Assembly (NCBI GenBank): GCA_020062525.1 | Contig: JAGUWE010000125.1 | Location: forward strand, 1-7,682 | DNA length: 7,682 nucleotides | Source of the DNA: Patescibacteria group bacterium | Lineage (GTDB): Bacteria > Patescibacteriota > Patescibacteriia > JAACEG01 > JAGUWE01 | Reading direction: 5' to 3' | In this document: one piece after another, positions 1-5,266 of the stretch | How positions within the stretch are numbered: position 1 is the stretch's first letter | Layout of the letters: each line of letters starts with the position of its first letter | Position numbers and translations under genes: made by a program | Notes under the pieces: generated by a model | Told to the model about the DNA's origin: nothing | Databases searched by the model: none | What the model saw: only the letters and a program-made list of their open reading frames with translations

Positions 1-16
1 CCCCCCCCGAGTTATG

Positions 17-25
17 TGCTATACT
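17..25 (+). promoter_or_regulatory. Possible extended -10 promoter
   Basis: TG at 17-18, one base, then TATACT at 20-25 gives an extended -10 box. It resembles three other promoter candidates in this window (TGCTAnAnT). The -35 box would fall at or beyond the window edge and cannot be judged; bases 1-8 are a run of C. Nothing convincing is encoded downstream before the terminator at 206-234. It could make a short RNA of about 200 bases, or be a chance match in AT-rich DNA. Confidence 0.35.
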
Positions 26-205
26 TTAGAAAAGTCATAGTTTGTTAATTAACTAAATTTTTTTATGTCTATTTTTAAAAAGTATCAGATCAGGCCTACC
101 AGATTATGAAATTCTTAAGTTTGGGCATTAAAAATAATGATTTAAGAAAGATTGGAGTGGGAGAGTTGATGGAGTAATTATAATATTAAACTTTTTTCTA
201 ATTAC

Positions 206-234
206 AAAAAGCCCGCCTTTTTGGCGGACTTTTT
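206..234 (-). terminator. Intrinsic terminator after rplA
   Basis: The stem pairs 206-217 with 223-234 (11 of 12 pairs, one C/A mismatch) around a five-T loop; its core is CCGCC/GGCGG. Read on the minus strand, the right-hand edge of the hairpin ends in a run of T. It lies 12 bases past the rplA stop codon, so it should close the secE-nusG-rplK-rplA transcript. The plus-strand reading also ends in T residues, so the hairpin may work in both directions. Confidence 0.88.
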
Positions 235-246
235 CTCTAAATTATC

Positions 247-927
247 TTACACCTGCACTTTAATCCCTGGTCCCATAGTTGAAGCAATGACAACACTTTT
301 AATAAAAATTCCTTTGGAAGAAGCAGGTTTGGCGCGACGAAGTGCTGCCATAAAGGCCTCAAAATTTTCCAAAAGTTTTTCTGTCGGAAGAGACACATTG
401 CCGATAACTTGGTGAACGTTAGCCGTATCATCGTTTTTAAAACTGACTTTGCCTTTTTTGATTTCCGAAATGGTTTTGGCGATATTGGTAGTGACAGTCT
501 CATTTTTAGGCGAAGGCATTAGACCCTTAGGTCCTAAAATTTTGGCGATTTGGGCCAAATCTTTCATCATTTCTGGCGTAGCAATGGCAATGTCAAAATT
601 GATTTTTCCTGTTTTTTTAATTTCCTCAATTAATTCTTTGCCGCCCACCAGATCGGCCCCAGCGTCTTTGGTTGCTTTTTGGTCTTTGTCGGTCACGATG
701 GCTGCAATTTTTTTAGCTTTACCAACCGGGTTTGGCATGACAACCACAGCCCGCACTTGTTGTTCGCCCTTTTTAGGATCAATCCCCAAACGGCAGTGAA
801 CTTCGATTGAAGCATCAAAGCGGGTATTAGCGGTTTTTTTGGCCAATTCAATGGCCTCTTTCGGGGCATAAGTTTTATTTTTGTCAATCAGTTTTTTTAT
901 TTCCAAATAACGTTTACTTCTTGGCAT
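247..927 (-). CDS. rplA: 50S ribosomal protein L1 (uL1)
   Basis: This protein of the mobile L1 stalk of the large ribosomal subunit binds 23S rRNA and helps release deacylated tRNA; in many bacteria it also represses its own mRNA. The 226 residues are close to the usual length and collinear with the family. The family core GPKGLMPSPK is at about residues 131-141, and the RNA-contacting TMGPG is at residues 217-221, the usual place. Two changes stand out in the core: Ser139 where Asn is usual (MPNPK) and Glu143 where Gly is usual (GTVT). The start ATG follows an AT-only leader with no Shine-Dalgarno sequence. It is the last gene of the block: rplK lies 140 bases upstream, separated by a palindromic repeat, and a terminator follows at once. 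No rplJ or rplL follows. Lineages lacking uL1 exist in Parcubacteria, so its presence has taxonomic value. Confidence 0.98.
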   Translation of the reverse strand: MPRSKRYLEIKKLIDKNKTYAPKEAIELAKKTANTRFDASIEVHCRLGIDPKKGEQQVRAVVVMPNPVGKAKKIAAIVTDKDQKATKDAGADLVGGKELIEEIKKTGKINFDIAIATPEMMKDLAQIAKILGPKGLMPSPKNETVTTNIAKTISEIKKGKVSFKNDDTANVHQVIGNVSLPTEKLLENFEAFMAALRRAKPASSKGIFIKSVVIASTMGPGIKVQV

Positions 928-949
928 AAAAATAAATTAAAAAATAAAA

Positions 950-1067
950 ATGCAAAAATCAAAATGACAATCCAAAATTAAAAATTAGTAAATTCAAAAG
1001 AATTTTTAATTTTAGCTCATTTTACACTTTACATTGTCATTTTGCATTTTGATATTTGAATTTTGAA
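950..1067. repeat. Palindromic AT-rich repeat between rplA and rplK
   Basis: The left arm (about 950-986) reads atgcaaaaatcaaaatgaca and continues into caaaattaaaaatt. The right arm (about 1000-1067) carries the reverse complement, aatttttaatttt, then cattgtcattttgcattttg. The right arm has about 19 extra bases (1014-1032) that break the pairing. The repeat runs right up to the rplK stop codon. The same words recur at 1508-1605 and inside gyrB at 3142-3191, so this is a dispersed family rather than one hairpin. There is no strong T-run to make it an obvious terminator. Confidence 0.8.
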
Positions 1068-1493
1068 TTAATCTATAATCTCTATTCCCATTTGTCGGGC
1101 GGTGCCTTCAATAATTTTCATAGCTGCTTCAATGGAATTGGCGTTTAGATCCGGCATTTTTTTTTCAGCAATTTCGTGAATTTGCGTTTTGGTAACTTTA
1201 CCAACTTTTTCAGTTAAGGGCTTGCCAGAACCCTTCTGAATTTCAGCTGCCTTTTTAAGAAGTTCGGCCGCCGGTGGGGTCTTAGTGACAAAAGTATAAG
1301 TTCGGTCTTCGTAAACAGTAATTTCAACCGGCGTAATTTCACCGATCTGACCATGAGTCAGGGCATTGAACTTAGAACAAAATTCAGCAATGTTTAAGCC
1401 ATGTTGACCCAAAGCCGGACCAACTGGCGGAGCGGGTGTTGCTTGTCCGGCAGGAATTTGAAGTTTGATAATTGTCTTAATTTTTTTAGACAT
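1068..1493 (-). CDS. rplK: 50S ribosomal protein L11 (uL11)
   Basis: L11 forms the base of the ribosomal stalk, binds the GTPase-associated region of 23S rRNA, and is needed for factor-dependent GTP hydrolysis. The protein has 141 residues, the standard length. The N-terminal domain shows the proline-rich switch PAPPVGPALGQHGLNI (residues 20-35), target of thiopeptide antibiotics in other bacteria. The C-terminal rRNA-binding domain shows KKMPDLNANSIEAAMKIIEG followed by TARQMGI. Two positions just before the switch differ from common sequences: Gln17 where Lys, and Thr19 where Asn, are usual in PAGKANPAPP. The start ATG is preceded by agcgaagcgctt, which contains a short palindrome but no Shine-Dalgarno motif. 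It lies between nusG (117 bases upstream) and rplA, the canonical order. Confidence 0.98.
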   Translation of the reverse strand: MSKKIKTIIKLQIPAGQATPAPPVGPALGQHGLNIAEFCSKFNALTHGQIGEITPVEITVYEDRTYTFVTKTPPAAELLKKAAEIQKGSGKPLTEKVGKVTKTQIHEIAEKKMPDLNANSIEAAMKIIEGTARQMGIEIID

Positions 1494-1507
1494 AAGCGCT
1501 TCGCTAA

Positions 1508-1605
1508 AATCAAAAATTAAATATCAAAAATCAAAAATATAGATAAATTCATTTTTTTTAATTTTAAATTGTCATTTTGCATTTTGATTTTTGCATTTTG
1601 AATTA
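1508..1605. repeat. AT-rich repeat between rplK and nusG
   Basis: The left part (1508-1540) has aaaatcaaaaattaaa and two further tcaaaaat words. The right part (1561-1605) has aattgtcattttgcattttg, then gatttttgcattttgaatt. The two parts are roughly reverse complements. The right part matches 1034-1067 beside rplK almost word for word, and ends just before the nusG stop codon, as the 1034-1067 copy ends at the rplK stop. Both lie in the same orientation relative to the genes. Confidence 0.75.
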
Positions 1606-1610
1606 AATCA

Positions 1611-2156
1611 TTAGATTTTCTTCACTTGTAAAAAGTCCAATTCCACCGGCGTTTCACGGCCAAAAACAGAAACCAAAACCTTAACCTTGCCGCGTTTTTC
1701 GTCAATTTCTGCAACCTTACCTTCATAATTCTTGAAAGGGCCGTCAATTATTCTGACCGGCATTCCAGAAGTTATATCAATTTTGAATTTCGGTTCTTCT
1801 ACGCCCATTCTTTTCTGTAGGGCCTCAACCTCTTCTTTAGAAATGGGAACAGGAGTAGTGCCGGAGCCGATAAAACCAGTGACGTTGGGGGTGTTGCGAA
1901 CCACATACCAGGAATCGTCGGTGACCAGCATTTCCACTAAAACATAGCCAGGGAAAATTTTTTCGGTGATAATTTTTCTTTGGCCATTTTTAATTTTGAT
2001 CTTTTTTTCAGTTGGAATCAAAATATTAAAAATTTTATCTTCCACGCCCATTGATTCCACGCGCTGGCGTAAATTGTGAGCGACATTTTCTTCGTAGCCA
2101 GAATAAGTATGGATAACATACCATTGTCGCCCTCTATCTAAAATTTGTTTAGGCAT
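1611..2156 (-). CDS. nusG: Transcription termination/antitermination protein NusG
   Basis: NusG is the universal elongation factor that binds the clamp of RNA polymerase through its NGN domain and contacts Rho or ribosomal protein S10 through its KOW domain. It has 181 residues, the normal size. The NGN domain (about 10-110) shows WYVIHTYSGYEENV at 12-25, IFPGYVLVEM at 67-76 and VRNTPNVTGFIG at 86-97. The KOW domain (about 128-181) shows GMPVRIIDGPFKNYEGKV, ending with LDFLQVKKI. No extra domain is inserted. The chosen ATG leaves a short start (MPKQILDRGRQ) before the first strand; no Shine-Dalgarno sequence is visible. It lies between secE and rplK, as in most bacteria, and is probably co-transcribed with them. 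Confidence 0.98.
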   Translation of the reverse strand: MPKQILDRGRQWYVIHTYSGYEENVAHNLRQRVESMGVEDKIFNILIPTEKKIKIKNGQRKIITEKIFPGYVLVEMLVTDDSWYVVRNTPNVTGFIGSGTTPVPISKEEVEALQKRMGVEEPKFKIDITSGMPVRIIDGPFKNYEGKVAEIDEKRGKVKVLVSVFGRETPVELDFLQVKKI

Positions 2157-2189
2157 ACATTAAAAAAATCAAAAGTCAAAAGTCATCAC

Positions 2190-2256
2190 CGCCGATGGCG
2201 CCACCGCTAAAAGCGGGGTCCCGCCAAAGGCGGCGAGGATCCCGCTGAAAGCGGGA
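2190..2256. repeat. Row of four GC-rich mini-hairpins
   Basis: Four perfect short hairpins stand in a row in the gap between nusG and secE, each with a three-base loop: CGCC-GAT-GGCG (2190-2200), CCGCT-AAA-AGCGG (2204-2216), CCGCC-AAA-GGCGG (2221-2233) and TCCCGCT-GAA-AGCGGGA (2240-2256). The stretch is strongly GC-rich in an otherwise AT-rich gap and is flanked on both sides by aaaagtcaaaa words. Because both strands fold, it would form structure in the secE-nusG mRNA. No T-run follows, so it is not a typical terminator. Confidence 0.85.
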
Positions 2257-2266
2257 AAAGTCAAAA

Positions 2267-2461
2267 TTATTTATTAATTACTAAATTGACAAGCAAGGTA
2301 AAGCCATAGTCAAGTAGACCCAAAAAAGTAGCTAAACCTAAACTGACGCCGATGACTAATAAAGTATGATTAATGATTTCTTGTCGACTGGGCCAACTAA
2401 CTTTTTTAAGCTCTTGTCGAGAGGCCTTAATATAATTAATTAATTGATTAAAAAGTTGCAT
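2267..2461 (-). CDS. secE: Preprotein translocase subunit SecE
   Basis: SecE is the small essential membrane subunit that clamps SecY in the SecYEG protein-export channel. The 64-residue form is the short type with one membrane helix found in most bacteria (E. coli has three). The amphipathic helix carries the family signature ELKKVSWPSRQE at 17-28, followed by a hydrophobic membrane segment at about 33-61. The start ATG follows an AT-rich leader with no Shine-Dalgarno sequence. It is the first gene of secE-nusG-rplK-rplA; the gap to nusG is 110 bases and holds four GC-rich hairpins. A promoter candidate lies at 2745-2772, which would give a leader of about 275 bases. Confidence 0.97.
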   Translation of the reverse strand: MQLFNQLINYIKASRQELKKVSWPSRQEIINHTLLVIGVSLGLATFLGLLDYGFTLLVNLVINK

Positions 2462-2507
2462 AAAATTAAAGAAATAAAAATTTTTAGTTTAGAAATTAAG
2501 TTAAAAT

Positions 2508-2690
2508 CCAAAATTCCAAGTCCAAATATCCAAATCAAGTCCAAAGCTCAAAATCCAAATTAAATTGTCATGCTGAATGTATTTCAGCATCTCATAGAGA
2601 CCCTGAAACAAGTTCAGGGTGACAACTTGGTTGTCATTTTTTGTTATTGGGATTTAGGATTTAATTTGAAATTAGGATTTTGACATTGTG
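2508..2690. repeat. Diverged AT-rich repeat flanking a REP-like element
   Basis: This lies in the 401-base gap between secE and gyrB (2462-2862), which has no gene. The left side has repeated tccaaa words (tccaaatatccaaatcaag, caaaatccaaattaaat). The right side (2631-2690) has ttgtcatttt, then ggatttaggatttaatttg and aggattttgaca. The sides are partly reverse complementary (ccaaattaaa against tttaatttg). The words resemble the ttgtcattttgcattttga family in the rplA-rplK and rplK-nusG gaps. The twin-hairpin element at 2565-2625 sits in the middle, as if nested. Confidence 0.6.
2565..2625. repeat. REP-like twin-hairpin palindromic element
   Basis: Two perfect 8-bp hairpins stand head to head: ATGCTGAA-tgtat-TTCAGCAT (2570-2590) and ACCCTGAA-acaag-TTCAGGGT (2600-2620). 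The whole element is also an inverted repeat, beginning ttgtca and ending tgacaa; the arms match at 22 of 29 positions. Four of the seven mismatches are at stem positions, and in each the partner base changes too (TG/CA against CC/GG), so both stems stay perfect. The layout is like REP/BIME elements of other bacteria. No transposase gene is in the window. Confidence 0.85.
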
Positions 2691-2714
2691 ATTTTTTGAA
2701 GACCCCTATCTTAA

Positions 2715-2733
2715 AAAGACCCTCGGGGTCTTT
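2715..2733 (-). terminator. Hairpin, possible terminator after gyrB
   Basis: AAAGACCC (2715-2722) pairs perfectly with GGGTCTTT (2726-2733) around a three-base loop. On the minus strand the stem ends in a five-T run, suiting termination of gyrB transcripts 130 bases past the stop. The same hairpin would lie only about 5 bases into a transcript from the promoter at 2745-2772, so it may instead be a leader structure of the secE mRNA. The T-run is modest. Confidence 0.6.
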
Positions 2734-2744
2734 GATTATTTTAT

Positions 2745-2772
2745 AGTGTAGCATAAATAAAAAGTTTGGCAA
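2745..2772 (-). promoter_or_regulatory. Promoter candidate for secE-nusG-rplK-rplA
   Basis: On the minus strand TTGCCA (2767-2772, five of six to TTGACA) is followed after 16 bases by TACACT (2745-2750), which is preceded by TG and one base, an extended -10. Transcription would start near 2738, about 277 bases before the secE ATG and just before the hairpin at 2715-2733. It resembles the gyrB and 5287 promoter candidates. Confidence 0.55.
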
Positions 2773-2779
2773 GACCGGG

Positions 2780-2857
2780 CTACGAAAGTACGAAACTCTA
2801 CAAATTTACGAAAATATTTTCATTTTGCATCTTTCGTATTTTTTCGTAATTTCGTAG
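2780..2857. repeat. Inverted repeat of TACGAAA units
   Basis: Three exact TACGAAA units (2781, 2789, 2807) face three exact TTTCGTA units (2832, 2842, 2850). The outermost pair extends to CTACGAAA/TTTCGTAG. The whole could fold into one imperfect stem directly after the gyrB stop codon (2863 on the minus strand). It has a different sequence from the other palindromes in the window. Confidence 0.82.
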
Positions 2858-2862
2858 GGATA

Positions 2863-4986
2863 TTAGATATCCAAATTTTTTACTTTCTTAGCATGAGTTT
2901 GGATAAAACGTTTGCGGGGCTCAACTTCCTGACCCATCAAAGTATCAAAGACCCCACTGGCTTCTTCGGCATCTTCAATTGTCACTTGTTTCATTAGCCG
3001 GGTCTGGGGATTCATAGTTGTTTCCCAAAGTTGTTCCGGATTCATTTCACCCAAACCCTTATAACGTTGGATATTAAGACCTCTTATTCCTGTTTTTTCT
3101 TCCGCTGTTTCTTCTTCATTTTCATTTTTTTCCTTATTTTGAAATTTTTGATTTGTCATTTTGATTTTTGATTTTTGATTTTTGATTTTTTGGAACTCTA
3201 AAACGATTCTCTCTTTTTCCTCCTCACTATAAGCATAACAAATTTCTTTTAAGAATTGTATTCTATAAAGTGGCGGTTGGGCAATATAAAGATGGCCCTG
3301 GACAATCAGGTCGCGGAAGTAGCGGTAGAATAAAGTCAGAAGCAGGGTTCTAATATGAGAGCCGTCAACATCAGCATCAGTCATAATAATGATTTTATCG
3401 TAACGGAGGTTATCTAAATTAAATTGTTCGCCGATATTAGTGCCCAAAGCAATAATTAGCGATTTGATTTCGTTATTGGCAATCATTTTATCAAGACGGG
3501 CTCGTTCAACGTTGAGAATTTTACCTCTGAGGGGCAAAATGGCTTGAAATTCGCGGCTGCGGCCTTGTTTGGCTGAACCGCCGGCCGAGTCACCTTCAAC
3601 AATGTATAATTCAGACATTTTCGGATCGCGGTTGGAACAGTCAGCTAATTTACCGGGCAGGGTTAGACCCTCTAAAACACCTTTTCGTAAGACCGAATCG
3701 CGCGCCATTCGGGCGGCCAAGCGGGCGCGACTAGCCAAAATGTTTTTTTGGACAATTGCTTCGGCATCGCGCGGATGTTCTTCTAAAAAGGCCTCAAAAT
3801 GTCGAGAAAAGACGTTATCAACAATCTGGCGCACTTCAGGATTACCTAATTTGGTTTTGGTCTGGCCTTCAAATTGCGGCTCGCGGACCTTGACGCTGAT
3901 AACAGCTGTTAGACCATCGCGGGCATCTTCACCACTTAAGTTTTCATCTTTTTCTTTAAGATAATTATTTTTTCTGGCATAATTATTTAAAACCTTGTTC
4001 AGTCCCAAACGAAAACCAGCTAAATGCACGCCACCTTCAGTAGTATAAATATTATTGGCAAAAGTGTAGACGTTTTCTTGAAAATCATCAGTATACTGAA
4101 GAGCAATTTCCGTCTTGACACCATTAACCTCTTCTTCAACATAAAAAATCGTTTCGTGTTTGGAATTTTTATTGGTGTTAAGGTGTTTAACATAAGAACT
4201 AATACCACCTTCAAAATAAAAATTGTAAATTTCACCTGATTCTTTGGTTTTAGGAGTGACGTTGCGCTTATCAATGGCTGTAATTTTAACTCCTTTAGTT
4301 AAGTAAGCTTGTTGCCGTAGCCGCTCTAAAATTTTTCGCCAGCTAAATTCAATCTGAGGGAAAACAGCTGGATCGGATTGAAAGGTAATAGTAGTGCCAG
4401 TTAACTTAGTTTTACCAACGGCTTTGACTTTGGAAGTTGGTTTACCGCGTCGATATTCTTGAAGCCAAATTTTACCCTCGCGCCGACTTTCAGCTTTAGT
4501 ATAAATTGATAAAGCATTAACCACCGAAATGCCAACGCCATGCAAACCGCCTGAGACCTTGTAGCCGCCGGTTTCGCCAAATTTACCACCAGCGTGTAAC
4601 ATCGTCATCACGGTTTCCAAAGCTGATTTTTTGGTTTGTTTATGGATGTCAACTGGAATACCGCGGCCATTATCAGAAACCCGAACAAAATTATCGGGCA
4701 AAAGCTCCACTATAATTTGATTGCAGTGGCCAGCCATGGCTTCGTCAATGGCATTATCAACCGCTTCCCAGACGAGATGATGCAGGCCTTCGGGACCGGT
4801 TGAACCAATATACATTGCCGGGCGTTTTTTGACCGGATCCAGTCCTTGCAAAACTGTAATTTGGTCTGCTGTATATTCCGAGGCAGTAGTTTTTTTGACC
4901 GTTTTTCTTGGTAATATCCTTTTTTTCTTGAAGATTTTTTTCTTCTTGGCGGTCACCCCTCTTTTGTTAATTTTTTTCTTAGGCAT
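2863..4986 (-). CDS. gyrB: DNA gyrase subunit B
   Basis: GyrB is the ATPase subunit of gyrase, which with GyrA introduces negative supercoils. The GHKL ATPase domain shows Glu74, Asn78 and Asp81 in EAVDNAIDEA, Asp105 in VSDNGRGIP, and GGLHGVGISVVNALS at 146-160. The transducer domain has the ATP-contacting QTK loop (375-377). The TOPRIM domain has EGDSAGGSAKQGR (Glu464) and DADVDGSHIRT (Asp537, Asp539, Asp541). The tail has QRYKGLGEMNPEQLWETTMN (640-659) and ends in VKNLDI, which favours GyrB over ParE. At 707 residues it is about 70 longer than B. subtilis GyrB. The excess is a basic N-terminal extension of about 36 residues (17 Lys/Arg, no acidic residue) and an insertion at about 600-632 partly encoded by a dispersed DNA repeat. 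The ATG has no Shine-Dalgarno; a GTG at codon 11 is the only other nearby start. gyrA is not in the window. Confidence 0.98.
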   Translation of the reverse strand: MPKKKINKRGVTAKKKKIFKKKRILPRKTVKKTTASEYTADQITVLQGLDPVKKRPAMYIGSTGPEGLHHLVWEAVDNAIDEAMAGHCNQIIVELLPDNFVRVSDNGRGIPVDIHKQTKKSALETVMTMLHAGGKFGETGGYKVSGGLHGVGISVVNALSIYTKAESRREGKIWLQEYRRGKPTSKVKAVGKTKLTGTTITFQSDPAVFPQIEFSWRKILERLRQQAYLTKGVKITAIDKRNVTPKTKESGEIYNFYFEGGISSYVKHLNTNKNSKHETIFYVEEEVNGVKTEIALQYTDDFQENVYTFANNIYTTEGGVHLAGFRLGLNKVLNNYARKNNYLKEKDENLSGEDARDGLTAVISVKVREPQFEGQTKTKLGNPEVRQIVDNVFSRHFEAFLEEHPRDAEAIVQKNILASRARLAARMARDSVLRKGVLEGLTLPGKLADCSNRDPKMSELYIVEGDSAGGSAKQGRSREFQAILPLRGKILNVERARLDKMIANNEIKSLIIALGTNIGEQFNLDNLRYDKIIIMTDADVDGSHIRTLLLTLFYRYFRDLIVQGHLYIAQPPLYRIQFLKEICYAYSEEEKERIVLEFQKIKNQKSKIKMTNQKFQNKEKNENEEETAEEKTGIRGLNIQRYKGLGEMNPEQLWETTMNPQTRLMKQVTIEDAEEASGVFDTLMGQEVEPRKRFIQTHAKKVKNLDI
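3142..3191. repeat. Dispersed repeat inside gyrB with a 7-base tandem
   Basis: Four exact copies of GATTTTT occupy 3163-3190, preceded by aaatttttgatttgtcattt. The words tttgtcatttt and gatttttg are those of the gap repeats at 1034-1067 and 1569-1600. In the gyrB frame this encodes a Lys/Asn/Gln/Ile-rich stretch at about residues 600-614, followed by an acidic Glu-rich linker to about 632. B. subtilis GyrB has only a few residues here, between the TOPRIM end and QRYKGLGEM. Confidence 0.85.
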
Positions 4987-5001
4987 AAAAATTTAAAAAG
5001 T

Positions 5002-5069
5002 CTACAGCTTACAGATTACCGATTACAGCCGTGTATTAAAGAATCAAGAGAATTAGTAGCAAGCTGTAG
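5002..5069. repeat. Inverted repeat in the gyrB leader
   Basis: CTACAGCTT (5002-5010) is exactly matched by AAGCTGTAG (5061-5069). The left side continues with near-repeats (ACAGATTACC, GATTACAG), and the right side continues into a second AAGCTAT word at 5075-5081. It lies 15 bases upstream of the gyrB start, inside its probable 5' leader. No known riboswitch is recognisable. Confidence 0.65.
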
Positions 5070-5156
5070 TTCATAAGCTATAATCAAAATTTTTCAATAA
5101 TAAATTGGCTCTATTTCAGCCAAATTTTGGCATTTTTCGACCTCTTTTCTATTAAT

Positions 5157-5185
5157 ATTTTAGCATAGCAAAAAAGAAAAAGCAA
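5157..5185 (-). promoter_or_regulatory. gyrB promoter candidate
   Basis: On the minus strand TTGCTT (5180-5185) is followed after 17 bases by TAAAAT (5157-5162), preceded by TGC, making an extended -10. Transcription would start near 5150, about 165 bases before the gyrB ATG. The 300-base gap 4987-5286 holds this promoter, the leader inverted repeat, an operator-like palindrome and the divergent promoter at 5267; I see no gene in it. Confidence 0.65.
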
Positions 5186-5226
5186 GACGAACAGTCAAGG
5201 CAACTAGCTGGTTAAATTTTATAGTG

Positions 5227-5248
5227 AATGTACCAAGACCTGTACATT
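5227..5248. promoter_or_regulatory. Operator-like palindrome
   Basis: AATGTAC (5227-5233) and its exact reverse complement GTACATT (5242-5248) are separated by 8 bases. The element ends 21 bases before the TATAAT box of the plus-strand promoter and so overlaps where its -35 contact should be. This is the spacing expected of a dimeric repressor or activator site. It does not match a well-known operator that I recognise. Confidence 0.5.
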
Positions 5249-5266
5249 TTTATTTTATTTTTTCTA

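Noticed and set aside
1..8. Run of eight C at the window start
   Set aside because: Odd in AT-rich DNA, but it lies at the edge and could be a spacer or a sequencing homopolymer; not interpretable alone.
237..503. 88-codon minus-strand frame within rplA
   Set aside because: It is a shadow of rplA in another frame with no motif; the L1 frame is unambiguous.
449..799. 116-codon plus-strand frame opposite rplA
   Set aside because: Antisense shadow of a conserved ribosomal protein gene; no start signal or family resemblance.
950..1605. CRISPR array
   Set aside because: The repeats are AT-rich, inverted and irregularly spaced, with no constant repeat-spacer layout.
2462..2862. tRNA or rpmG gene in the secE-gyrB gap
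   Set aside because: tRNA-Trp and rpmG often sit near secE, but I found no cloverleaf, CCA end or L33-like frame; the gap is repeats, a hairpin and a promoter.
3569..3964. 131-codon plus-strand frame opposite gyrB
   Set aside because: It lies antisense to the TOPRIM and transducer coding region; composition follows from GyrB codons.
2863..4986. ParE (topoisomerase IV) instead of GyrB
   Set aside because: QRYKGLGEMNPEQLWETTMN and the VKNLDI ending fit GyrB better, though the families are close.
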